Origin: Lepiota brunneoincarnata
Taxonomy: Eukaryota; Basidiomycota; Agaricomycetes; Agaricales; Agaricaceae
Length of the DNA: 64,000 nucleotides
Assembly: GCA_023014365.1 (NCBI GenBank)
Contig: JAEBUN010000008.1
Location: 1,116,001-1,180,000 of the forward strand
Reading direction: 5' to 3'
Both the position numbers and the translations under genes were made by a program. Below are positions 22,396 through 33,008 of this stretch, in pieces (the first letter of the stretch is position 1; each line of letters opens with the position of its first letter). The notes beneath the pieces were generated by a model. That model was not told where the DNA came from and made no database searches. It worked only from the letters and a program-made list of their open reading frames with translations.

Positions 22396-23155
22396 ATGGA
22401 TTCCGAAGTTACTCTCACCAACCCTAAACAGCTCGTCACTCGCTTTGTGTTTAGCCAAAATAGCGCTCTTAATGCTCATCTTCTCGTAAATGGTCAAGCC
22501 CGATATATTGTCTCCACTACTGGCCGTGATGGAATGAAAAGCAAGGTTCTGGACGCTGCGACACAACGGGAACTAGTAGTGATAAAGAAGAGGACACTCC
22601 TTCCCGATAAAATCGCCCTTGCTGATCGAAACGGGGGCAAAGAGCAGAAGTTGAATGATGTCCTAAGAGTCCACAAACTTGATGATGGATAGTGAGTCAA
22701 GCTTTAAGAAACGAATCCTGCTGCACTTTTCTTACTGGTCCTGATAATCATGATAGTCCGGTCCACCTAATACATACGGAACATGGAGTTTTTTACTGGA
22801 AGACCCATCCTGTCCACCGCTTGGCTGTAAGTACTTACGTCGGTACTTCAGTTAAGCCCTGGCGCTGACGCCCGACCCCTCTCTCTGTCTCTCTGTCTCT
22901 CTCTCCCAGTTCTTCTCACTGTCTGACCCAGTCCATCCGATGGCATACCGTGAATCCATCGCGGAACCGATCACAACATTTGTCCTTGTCATCCACCGAG
23001 AGCTTGAGAACATCACTGACTACATTATATCTACCTTCCTCGTGTTGGAACAACGGTTGAGGATGGAGGAGAAGGGGTCGAATGTGGCCTCTGGAATTGG
23101 TGCTCAGGGTAGGACCCTGATGGGTACCTATGTTCATACAAGCGGAAATTCGTAA
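22396..23155 (+). CDS. Second-family (DUF6593-related) protein, member 2 (203 aa)
   Basis: Exons 22396-22691, 22757-22826 and 22910-23155 join in phase (phase 2, then 0). The protein starts MDSEVTLTNPKQLVTRFVFS and continues NAHLLVNGQARYIVST, RELVVIKKRTLLPDKIALAD, then exon 2 VHLIHTEHGVFYWK. Exon 3 reads FFSLSDPVHPMAYRES and TDYIISTFLVLEQRLRMEEK. Intron 2 has an unusually long CTCT polypyrimidine tract before its AG. It is the unit-1 partner of the gene at 25952. Only a few residues differ between the two, so both appear to be kept. Function is unknown. Confidence 0.82.
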
Positions 23156-23309
23156 CTTGGCTTGAGACGATTTTGCTCTGCATTCTGTCCCACCGTCTTC
23201 TTTCAGAGGTTGTGGTCACCTCCGTGGTTGAACTTGCCTTCACAGTAGCAGGAGTCTTCGGCAAATTGGCTTCTTGTCCCCACTCGCTTGAGCTCATCAA
23301 TCTTGCTGC

Positions 23310-23615
23310 TGTAGAATGTCTAAGTCTCAGTAGCTCGTAGCGCGAGTACTTTATTATATACCTGTAGAATGTCTAAGTCTACCATAGGCATAAGTATCAT
23401 AGTGTAAAACATAAGGGTAAATTTCTACTCACCTCAGTAGCTCGTAGCGCGAGTACTGAGGTGTCTAACGGCAGGTTGGTGAGTATATACACTACCGACG
23501 GGTGTCCATAAATGGGCGAAAACATGCCCGGGGGGTTCGCAAACAATGTACAAACAAAACAATCCCAAAACGGGATATGTCGCAGAAAGCTCGACATGAG
23601 CTTGCTAGCTCAACA
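23310..23615. mobile_element. 306-bp solo LTR with GCTGC target duplication
   Basis: The insert starts TGTAGAATGTC and ends GCTCAACA, so it has TG...CA termini. It is flanked by GCTGC at 23305-23309 and 23616-23620. Duplication unit 2 has the empty site (ATCTCGCTGCAGGTTTC near 26813). Inside are two copies of the near-palindrome CAGTAGCTCGTAGCGCGAGT (about 23329 and 23433). No coding capacity is present. Confidence 0.85.
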
Positions 23616-23867
23616 GCTGCCGGTTTCTGAGTTGAGTCTTGGTGTAACATCTAGCCTCGGACAGCATGAGTTATTGATAAAGAGCCGCCATGACCAGGGA
23701 GAGGTTGGCGGTTACTTGCCATGTTAGATTATTCCGAGTCCAGTACATGATACTTACACACGTGATTGTGACGTCACATTTAGTCACACATGCTTGAGGG
23801 ATTGAGAATCTTCTGAATCTCGATTATTTTTTTTTTGTGTGCGAATCCTAGACCGAAGGAGCTCAAA

Positions 23868-24705
23868 AACCTGTGACCCCTAATTACCCATCGGTAGCAT
23901 AATGCCGATACTTCTATTAGCCAGGAGTTCTATCTCTGGGATGATGTAGTGCAAGCAGCTAGAAATGCCCTTGATTATGGTATTACCATTTACCGATTTT
24001 TATTTACCTCCCGCCCATATTCATCCTGAAACACAGATATCACCTCCTCGACTACCTATATACCGCTTTCCACCAAGCCCACACCGATGGCGCGCCCGTC
24101 CTCCACCCGCTTTGGTTCAAATACCCAAAGGATACAAACACCTTCCCCATCGACTTGCAATTCTTTTTCAGAGACTCCGTCCTCGTTTCTCCAGTCACGG
24201 AAGAAACTCAACTTCAGTGGATATTTATTTACCCCGCGATATCTTTTATGAATTCGCTACGATGGCGCCTGTTCAGGGCAATGGATCGACTGTTACACTC
24301 AGCGATGTTGATTTCACGCATATTCCCCTGCGTAATGAATCGGCTATGACCACCACAATGTTGAGGAGGAAGGACTTTGGGTTTATTGTTGCCTCTGGGT
24401 TGGACGGTAGTGCGTCTGGGAGATCGTACATTGATGATGGAGAGTCTGCTACTCCGTCGCGTACGACCTCGGTGAATATGAGTTTCCGGAACCACAGGTT
24501 GGATGTGAGGGGTGCATTTGGGTTTAGAACCGGTGTCAAGGTGGCGCGCGTTAGGTTCCTCAATGTGCAGAGTGCTCCGAGGAGTGTGAGGGTTAATGGG
24601 AGGGATGTGGGTGCTTCGAGGATTAGTTTTGATGCGGCGAATAAGGTTTTGGATGTTACTGTTGGTGTGGCGTTTGATAGGAACCCTTCGGTGGAGTATT
24701 CGTGA
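23868..24705 (+). pseudogene. Truncated duplicate of the GH31 3' end
   Basis: This copy corresponds to GH31 from intron 11 through exons 12 and 13. It lacks the signal peptide and the whole catalytic barrel, including both catalytic Asp residues. It carries a one-base deletion where exon 13 has GAAGAAAACTC (here GAAGAAACTC), and a deletion of about 30 bp between two CCCCT repeats that removes the HIKGGTVLP strand. The C-terminal beta-domain ([20 protein letters not shown]) is still readable. Confidence 0.92.
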
Positions 24706-25951
24706 ATTTGACTTGGGACGGGGGGGGGGGGGGGAAATTGTTTGTGTTGGGAATAAACGGACCTAGTGTTTTTTTGATAGCACTACGTAACAATATCACT
24801 TAGGGGGGCTCGCGGCATGTAAATTTATTACATGAATGGTCTTGCTCAGTACTGATTGTAAATTTCTTGATGTGATATTCTTGTTTCAAAGTGCTATGCG
24901 AGTCATCTTCGTGACCTTTCACGACAATGATAAGAGGGGCAAATATTGACTCCAGCTCGGTTTTTTGTTAATAATCCATTTCTGACGTATTTACTTGCAG
25001 CCTTACATCGACCCTATAGGAGGTTCAACAAGAAACCATAAGAACGGAAGTCGAGTTCACTCCGACAAAGGCTCAAAGCGCTTAGTTGCGGTTGGGTGAT
25101 GAGCCCGTCCCGAAGGGTTACGGTTGCGAAAAAAAAAAAGTTTCAGTGTTCGCCCATACTTGGTTGGCAGAAGTCGCTCCGGTGTTGTCAGGTTGTTGCG
25201 AATAGGACGGCACTCCCGACGGATCGTCTCACTCAAAACAGCAACAACAACCCGCGGTTACAGGATGGAGGCAAGTACGCGTCTCCGCCATTTTGAACCC
25301 CCGAATGCTGTGTGTTTTGAAGATAGCTCTCTTATCGGTGCGCTGGCACACTGCTACTTGTCTATTTGGGTGATTATTGGTTGGTGGTTGTATTTTGGCT
25401 TCCCTACCACTAGTACAACCCCCCTCCCCCCCCCAGAACTAATCGAACTTCGACCACTGGGTAATCGGAGGCTGTCTTGGCTTTGAGGGCGATACCGGGG
25501 CAATATTGCACAGCCCAGCTCGCGAGAACGCCCCGCAGCAAAAAGTGTGCTGTAACATCAGCAACACCCGGTGAAGTCGCTATATATCAGTGCTGGACAT
25601 ACTTGATATCAGACCCCAACACCGCCTCCAGCAACGGCCTTTACCCACACTTATGGCACGTGGTTCACGCTGGCCAGCTCTTAGCTCCGGAAAGCCATTA
25701 CTCAGAGGCTTAAAGGCCCAAAGTAGCTCATGTGTACTCATGTGCAAAGGATAGCATATTGCGGGGATAAAACAATCGGGGCGAATACGCTTTTCCAAAG
25801 CTGTCAAATGCCACAGCTTCCTCATTTAAGAGACACGGAGGGATACGCGGCGCACAGTTTACAAAACACCCCCGGCCCTACTGCTCCCACGCACAAAATT
25901 TTGACCTCTTACCACACCGTGCGGAACCCCCCTCCTACCTGTATCATCCCC

Positions 25952-26705
25952 ATGTATTCCGGGGCTACTCTCACCAACCCTAAACAGCTCGTCACTCGCT
26001 TTGTGTTTAGCCAAAATAGCGCTCTTAATGCTCATCTTCTCGTAAATGGTCAAGCCCGATATATTGTCTCCACTACCGGCCGTGATGGAATGAAAAGCAG
26101 GGTTCTGGACGCTGCGACACAACGCGAACTAGTAGTGATAAAGAAGAGGACACTCCTTCCCGATAAAATCACTCTTGCTGATCGAAACGGGGGCAAAGAG
26201 CAGAAGCTGAATGATGTCCTAAAAGGCCACAAACTTGATGATGGATAGTGAGTCAAGCTTTAAGGAACGAATCCTGCTACATTTTGCTTACTGGTCCTGA
26301 TAATCGTGATAGCCCGGCCCATCTAATACATACGGAACATGGAGTTTTTTACTGGAAGATCCACCCTGTCCACCGCTTGGCTGTAAGTACTTACGTCGGT
26401 ACTTCAGTTAAGCCCTGGCGCTGACACCCGACCTCTCTCTCTGCCTCTCTCTCTCCCAGTTCTTCTCACTGTCTGACCCGGTCCATCCGATGGCATACCG
26501 TGAATCCATCGTGGAGCCAATCACAACATTTGCCCTTGTCATCCACCGAGAGCTTGAGAACATCACTGACTACATTATATCTACCTTCCTCGTGTTGGAA
26601 CAACGGTTGAGGATGGAGGAGAAAGAGTCGGATGTGGCCTCCGGAATTACTGCTCAGGGTAGGACCCTGATGGGTACCTATGTTCGTACTGGCGGAAATA
26701 TGTAA
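25952..26705 (+). CDS. Second-family (DUF6593-related) protein, member 3 (203 aa)
   Basis: Exons 25952-26247, 26313-26382 and 26460-26705 have the same lengths and phases as member 2. The start is changed to MYSGATLTNPKQLVTRF, while the rest is nearly identical (TLLPDKITLADRNGGK; HLIHTEHGVFYWKIHPVHR; DYIISTFLVLEQRLRMEEK). The promoter was copied with the gene. The open frame after duplication suggests a functional duplicate, or a very young one. Function is unknown. Confidence 0.82.
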
Positions 26706-27547
26706 CTTGGCTTGAGGGGGGTTTTGCTATGCATTCTGTCCCACCATCTTCTTTCAGGGGTTTGGTCATCTCCGTGGTTGAACTTTGTCCCGACTCGCTT
26801 GAGCTCATCGATCTCGCTGCAGGTTTCTGGCTGAGTCTCTGTGCAACGCCTAGCATCGAGCAGCGTGAATTATTGATAAAGAACTGCTAACACGGGGACC
26901 AGAGAGAGACTGACGATCATTGGCCATGTTATATTATTCCGAGTTTATGGTACTTACGCACATGGTTGTGACGTCACATGTGCTTGAGGGAATCTTCTGA
27001 ATCTCGATTTTATTTTATTTTGTGTGCGAATCCTAGACCGAAGGAGCTCACGGGTTTGGTCTTCAGAAATGGGGATAATAAATATCTTGGTAGCGTATGG
27101 CAGACCCAATTACGAGCTCACACCTCCGCGGGCCTTTCCATAGCGGCCCCCCATGTCGGGGGATGATCCGGTTTAAGCCCAGCTGATGTCGACCTACTGA
27201 TGCATTCCGCGCTAACGGTTTATATTAGCAATTCTGATCTGGGTGCGTATCCCTCAATTTCAGAATGAAGCTTTAGTTCAATTCCAACTCCCCCCAACCT
27301 CTCGAAGGGATGACCTAGGTCATTCAACGCTCCGAGCATTATGCCCTTGTATACCCAAAAACTTATCCAGTCCAAAGGAAACCAAGTTCCAAGTCGAGGG
27401 TTCAATGATGAGGAAGGGCCAACTCGTTCAACCGCTTCCAGGAATAGAATATCGCCTCCAGAGATAAGAACACTTCGATCTCTTCCTAATGCCCCATCTC
27501 TTAAATACAACACCTCCCACTTCGTCCCCGTCAATTACCCGGTTCTC
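26706..27547. other. Duplication end and upstream region of member 4
   Basis: No gene is supported. The duplication ends near 27045. The frame of the next gene stays open upstream to 27341 (MPLYTQKL), so an earlier start cannot be excluded. Confidence 0.4.
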
Positions 27548-28405
27548 ATGCCACTCAGCACCGCATCCACATCTACCCTCACTCTCACCACCACCACCAC
27601 CAGCAGCAGCTCCATCCTCGACAACAGCAGAGGAACCAGGTGCTACGAATTTGCCCGTGGATTCATCCAGGACACAATCACCATCCTCGACGATCTCAAC
27701 CAACCCATATACACACTCTCAGCCCCTTGCCCATCACAACAACAATCCCCTACTAAACCCATCTCCCTACAAGACGCACACACCCACAAAGAATTAGCTA
27801 CCATCCATCCCCGTACCGTCCTCCCAGACTTCGTATCCATCTACCCTCGCATTGGGCCGGCGAAACCTCAAACAGTATTCGCAAGCCGCCTCTTGCGTAA
27901 ATACATATTGGAAGATAGCAGGTTAGTCATACTCTTGTAGACCCTTCTTGTCCCTAGTAATATATGTGACCGTAGCCCGACTCTCATATTAGATATTCCT
28001 GCATCTGCAAACTTGGGCCTGTCGAGTGATGAAAAGCTATTCTGGCGGGTATCTCCTGACGGTTGCTTCATGACAGTATGTTTATGATTTGGTCTACCAA
28101 GCGCAATCTTACAGCCGCAAAATCAGTTGTATTCGGCCATCAATTGGAGGCAGGATAGCTGGATCTCGCTGGGCACTGCTTATTTCTCCCTATCCTCCTC
28201 AGTGAAGAGGCTTATTGCCCTAGAAGTCGAGGATGGGATTTCTGAGGCACTTTTAATATATATCCTCATCTCGATCCCAATGGTTGAGCACAAACTCCAT
28301 AAAGAGGACGTGAAACAGGCCCGATCCCAAGATTCCAAGCCGACAGCTTGGGCGATGCCGGCGCTGGGGTTTTACTACATGTTCTTAGGCCTAACGTACA
28401 TTTGA
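27548..28405 (+). pseudogene. Second-family protein, member 4, one frameshift
   Basis: Exon 1 (27548 to about 27921) reads TLTLTTTTTSS (Ser/Thr-rich start), then RCYEFARGFIQDTITILDD and a HKELATIHPRTVLPDFVSIY block that aligns with the TQRELVVIKKRTLLPDKIAL block of members 2 and 3. Exon 2 needs one base removed near 28028 (GTCGAGTGATGAA) to join RYSCICKLGPVE with DEKLFWRVSPDG. Exon 3 (28115-28405) starts PQNQLYSAINWRQDSWISLG and contains EALLIYILISIPMVEHKLHK, matching the final block of the family. Either it is a recent pseudogene or the sequence carries an error there. It converges on the MYND gene. Confidence 0.65.
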
Positions 28406-28528
28406 TTAACACGTGCTGACGTAGAGAGGTATAGCCGTAATGAGTGGTATTACTGTCATGTCATAGTCAGTGTGGGGGATAGAAATCTAATAATCTAAGA
28501 TCAATCCGTCATATAGATCATGCAGTCA

Positions 28529-30161
28529 TCACATGTAATCGTCCAACGAGGGACCCGTTTCCCGTACTATCGGCTCCTCTTGATTCTCTTCTGACCCCCC
28601 AGATGTGATGATGAGTTTAAAGCCGTTGGCTGTGGCAGGGCCACCACCTAGAGCTTGAGGTCGGGGTCCGGGACACATGAAGGGGTTCATGCCCCTGGAG
28701 AATTGTTTCGTTGCAGTCTTCTTAATCCTTCTATTTTCCAAATCGTTGAGTTCGACCATGAGCCAAATCGTTTTTCTTGCTTGTGGCAAGTGCTTCAACG
28801 TATTGAGGCCAAGTTCGATACCGACCTCTTGGTATTCTGTGACGGCAAAGGGTATATTATAAGCGCGAGACGCGAGCATTGCGAACACCCATTGATCATA
28901 AGCACCCAGGTTAGCATTCAAGGCTATCATGGCGTCAGGGCGGTTGGACTCGATATGGATATCATGATCGCCCCAGATTGGCCCAGAGTCTGAAAGAGAG
29001 ATCCTTATCGTGCTACCACCACAAGCATCTGGTGCTGTATAGGTATAGGCATACGGCTGCGAGGCAATGCAGTCTTCGTCATCTTCCGCATCCATGAGAA
29101 CACGAAATACGCCGGGACCGAACATCACAAGATCAATCTCCGTATTGGGGATAAGAAGCGCAAGCTCGCCAAATCTAAATTTAAATAAGCGAGCTGATGT
29201 GTCAAAAAGTATCGAGATACATACACTGGAAGGAAATCTAGCTCCTTTTCAACGCCCAGAAGGTGAACGGTAAGGTGTCTTCGCTCAGCTGGTACGGTTG
29301 AAGGTATGCAGTGCAGTTGGTGAAGAAGGTGGAAGACGGAGAGAGGCCAGTGCAGGAGAAGGGCAGCCGGTGAACGCATAGGTAACCCACGCCAATTGTA
29401 ATAGCTTGTCCAGGTATGGTCAAAGTTGGGTGGGGTTGTGGGAGGTGAGGTGCCACTCGAAGCGAAGTCTAACCAAGGAATTTCTACATCGGGTAGTTTC
29501 CAGCCCTGACGCTCCCCCCAGTGTTCATCTTCAAGCAACTGCATCCCCCACATGTAGTCTATCTGCTCCTCGCATGAACACGGAGCCTCCGTCCACCAGC
29601 CATAACTCGTCCCACATCCGAAGAGGCCCCTGGAGTCACGATAACGGTCGAAGACAAAGGATCCATCCTTTGTTTGGCGGGCCCATGGGAATTGCTTTGC
29701 AATAGTTTGCATAGCCGGTCGTTTCTTGTGGGCGAGCTGTTCAAAAGAAGCTTCATGGATTGGGATTTAGGAGGACAGATATGTGAAAAACGCACTCGGA
29801 GGATGGGACAAAGGTCTTCGTGAGGTGTGGTGCCCCTGCGACTACCTGACCAGTTTTCGTTGAAGCACTAGAGAGCGTTAGACAACGCGTTGACCAGGTG
29901 ATATAGGTAGTTGACATACGACGACATCACAATAAAAGGCTGCCTTGCATTGTGTGCAAGGAATAAGTTTCTGCACGGAAGAGGTGAGTATATGCGTGTC
30001 AAAAATATATCATGATGGTTTACTTGGTTGGGTGACTCTCGTCGACGACAGTTCATGCAAACGTGGGTCGCGTGCTCCTTGTCATCGTCATAGTGGAGGA
30101 TAACATCGCGATCTGTGAAGTCGTCTGGCTCATAGAAGACGGAGCGGAGGACGGGGGCCAT
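28529..30161 (-). CDS. MYND zinc-finger protein, MSS51-like C-terminal part, 472 aa
   Basis: Exons 30161-30024, 29970-29920, 29867-29796, 29736-29225 and 29174-28529 join in phase. The MYND finger spans exons 1-3: VCMNCRR, then IPCTQCKAAFYCDVVC, then PHEDLC, which supplies the Cys and His ligands. The rest is a long agaricomycete-type region: FPWARQTKDGSFVFDRY, GLFGCGTSYGWWTEAPC, LTVHLLGVEKELDFLPVF and ELALLIPNTEIDLVMFGPG. This last block resembles the C-terminal part of MSS51-like MYND proteins. A role in protein interaction or mitochondrial translation control is only a family-level guess. The ATG at 30161 begins MAPVLRSVFYEPDDFTD; an upstream in-frame ATG at 30221 is possible. Confidence 0.85.
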
Positions 30162-30545
30162 GGTGGTAGGATGGAAAGAGGGTGACGCAACAATATTCGC
30201 TATCCCCAAAGTTTCGGACACGGCGATTCGGATACTCGCTTACCCACGCCTCGTATGCGCAGATAACGGAGAAGCACCTATCTATCTGCGCAGCTCTCAG
30301 TGTTCCGCCTCTTACGGATTCTCAAGCCCAGGACATCGTGAAGGTCTACACACCACACAGCGGGCCCACCGTGAGAATAGGAATCTAACAACAAAATTTT
30401 GGGGTTGGAACGTATGGTTGTCATCACCCTCTGATCCAAACACACCCATGCAACTTCGGCTCGGCACGATTCCCGGCTAAACAACCGATGCCATCGCTAA
30501 CCTTTGGGGATCATAACCAGGTCACCCTGGAATACGTGTTCACGG
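30162..30545. other. Intergenic between two minus-strand genes
   Basis: It holds the promoter of the MYND gene and the 3' flank of the F-box-like gene. Plus-strand frames here are not supported. Confidence 0.5.
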
Positions 30546-32262
30546 CTACCATAGACATGGAATAACTCTCATGCCCTTCCCCTCACAGTCCAATTCAACC
30601 CTGTACAGCCCTTCGAAATTTTGCAGGACGAGCAAACACGACGGGGCTCCAACAACTTGAAGTGGTTTTTTGATGGCCGTAAGCACAATACCAAAGCCAG
30701 CTTCTGCATTCGCAGGATCTTCTTCGTGCATGTGGCGAACTGTCAACTTGCGCAACGTCGGGATTTTTGCGACCAGATTAACTGTCTCGTCCTACAGGGC
30801 AATTCAGGGATACAAAGGTGAGTTGGGGGGGCTTGGGGCTTACGATAAATACACCCGTATCAAATTCCGAACACCCGATGTTGAGAGACGTGGTTGCCTT
30901 CAAGATCCTCAGGTTCGAGAAAGCAGGAATCCATTCCCTCCAGTACTCGTAAAACCACGTTACGCAAATGTCTGTCTTGATGTGCAAATTGATATGCAGG
31001 AGCTTGACCGACTTTTCATGCGACCGGAGTGAGCGATGGAAAAAGTCTTTTACGCAGAAATCGTTCGCATCCTTGTCCAACTTCAGCACCAATGCTTGCA
31101 GTCCCGTATACGACTCGAGATAGTCCACCAAAGCCCTTCCAACAACATCAATTCCTATGACCGCTAGTTTTGTCCCCATTTTCCTCAGAACTGTCCACAC
31201 CCCATCGTAAGGATCGCAATCGTAACAGCCAAACCCTCCGAGGCGAAGACTCCTCAATCTCGGCATTTCCTTGACCACCTCCCCGTTCAGCGTAAACGGT
31301 GCATTTTCCAACAACAGTTCCTCCAGTTGTGGGAGCGCCTTGAACTGGTACCGCCTAGACCCAATTGGTAACCGCCGCTCTGCGCAGAGCTCCAGCCGCC
31401 GCAAATTTGCTCCGCCCGGCTCACCCCCCATCACCTCGAGATGTATCGAACTCTGGCTGAGGGGAGGCACCCGGTCGGCTTCACAAAATGGCCACGAGAT
31501 CTTCACAGCTCTTAGACGCTCGCAACTGATGATCGGGAGGAGGCGAGTAGCTTTGTAGTCCAGAAACTTGACATCGATCGCTTTAAGCCGAGTGAGGCTC
31601 AACAATGCCCCTGATATGTCGCGAAGGAAGTCATCCGGCTCATAACTACTGATATAGAGCCTACGGTCCTCTTCATAATTGAACAGCTGATCACGATAGT
31701 GCGAGAAGAACCGAACTCACACTACATCTTCCAGCCTGCCAAGTGACCTGATGATTGATGGAAGAGCAAACATAAGGTGCTGAACGACGTTTTGCACCTC
31801 TGCTTGCCACGGAGCGTGCCCCGCCGCATAGACCATCCTAGGGCTGGTAAGGCGGAACAAGTCCGAGATGAAGATCTTGAGATGCTTCGCACGCCTCGAG
31901 GCAACAGCAGTCCTTTTGGTGTAAAGGCTGTTAAGAAGGTGCAACAGCCGCGTGCATTCCTCGCGCGATGTCTTCATGCCTTCTCTGGCACAAAGCCAAT
32001 TCAAAGGTTCGCGGCCAGCACCAGACGAGCCGTAGACCACAATCGTTTCGAACATTGATTCACTGGCGAAGTGGTCGAAACACCTGCATACTAATCGCAG
32101 CGGGCCTAGTTTTTGATCATTCTGGGAACACGGGACAGTCAAAGCGCAAATATCATTACACAGTTGCTTTAGGGTGGAGATAAACGAGCTGAAAGGACAT
32201 ACCTTGACCAGGGTAATGATGGTCCATAAAATGTTGTCGGGGAGATCAAGGATGAAGGACAT
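30546..32262 (-). CDS. F-box/LRR-like protein
   Basis: The protein starts MSFILDLPDNILWTIITLV, then KLGPLRLVCRCFDHFASES, the usual pattern of an F-box (LPxxIL...LRLVCRxF). A leucine-rich region follows: LTRLKAIDVKFLDY, LPQLEELLLENAPF, MPRLRSLRLGGFGCYDCD and FSNLRILKATTSLNIG. Exon 1 ends at 31723 (GTA before GTGTGAG), and exon 2 resumes at 31686 or 31668. The final intron runs from 30843 to 30792 (GTAAGC...CTGTAG), and the last exon is 30791-30546. A possible 81-bp in-frame intron lies early in exon 1 (GTATGTCC...CCCAG). Family proteins are substrate receptors of SCF ubiquitin ligases; the substrate is unknown. Confidence 0.75.
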
Positions 32263-33008
32263 CGAGAAGAAATTACGTTGGAAGCGCCCATCGTGTGTCT
32301 GAAAACCTTTTTATAAATCGTGTGCTTTGTCTCTACCCGCACGCCCCTCGGAACTGCTGTCCATTGAGCCACACAACTGTGTCCACAATGTAGGGCTGGA
32401 GGAAACAGGAACAAACAACGTCCAGCTGGATTGCCATTTTGGGATAACAAAGCACTGACTACCTCTCGACAATGGATCGCTCATCGGGATGTATAGATGA
32501 TCCTGGGCTTGTATGTCATGCTGCGTAGGGTCGAGTGTCCGGCTGAAGGATCAAGCAGCACCCGAATGCATTGAAGGGCCCTATCTAAGCTTTGCCAAAC
32601 CACAAATTCATCGATACCTCCATTGTCTCCCGTGCATGCTGGCACGGGATCAGGTCATCCTCGAGTATACACTCCAACGCGATTCGTGTGGTGGGAATGT
32701 GCTGTTGATTTATTTAGGTCTCAGATATCGAACGTTGGCTCGTTAAGTGAGGTGCGGCCGACGCTTCAGCTTGGGCTTGAGCATTGGAATGTTCGGACCT
32801 AGGACTTAGAAGTCCCCGCCTCTGGGAAAATCGCTATTCAGATTACCGAGTCAAGTTCAATAGAAACTCTCATGCGTCCGCACATGAAAAGGCACTGGTT
32901 CGTTCCCACACACGCTAGTCGATTGACCAGAAAGGGATGTTCCTGACGCATCGTTTCTCGTCCGGTCATTCGCCGAGGGCTTCTTCTAGCGCTTCTTCTT
33001 TATCCCTC
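32263..33008. other. Intergenic, upstream of the MFS array
   Basis: No gene is seen. The last about 130 bp (from CTCATGCGTC near 32870) are homologous to the region before MFS copy 2 (35180-35340), sharing CGACCAGAAAGG and TCATTCGCC. Confidence 0.5.

Larger units (their letters stand above)
20361..23867 (+). repeat. Tandem segmental duplication, unit 1 (about 3.5 kb)
   Basis: From GH31 intron 11 (CTGTGACCCCTAATCACC) to the GACCGAAGGAGCTCA junction at 23867, this segment is repeated immediately downstream at 23868-27045. Matching landmarks are the GH31 last exons, the poly-A run near 21590 against 25128, the C-run near 21890 against 25425, the second-family gene (22396 against 25952), and TTGTGTGCGAATCCTAGACC at both ends. 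Confidence 0.9.
23868..27045 (+). repeat. Tandem segmental duplication, unit 2 (about 3.2 kb)
   Basis: This is the downstream partner of 20361-23867. It is shorter chiefly because it lacks the 306-bp solo LTR. It ends at GACCGAAGGAGCTCA near 27045, the same sequence at which unit 1 joins unit 2, as expected for unequal crossing-over. Confidence 0.88.

Noticed and set aside
22880..22909. CTCT microsatellite at 22880
   Set aside because: It is the polypyrimidine tract of intron 2 in second-family member 2 and is conserved in member 3.
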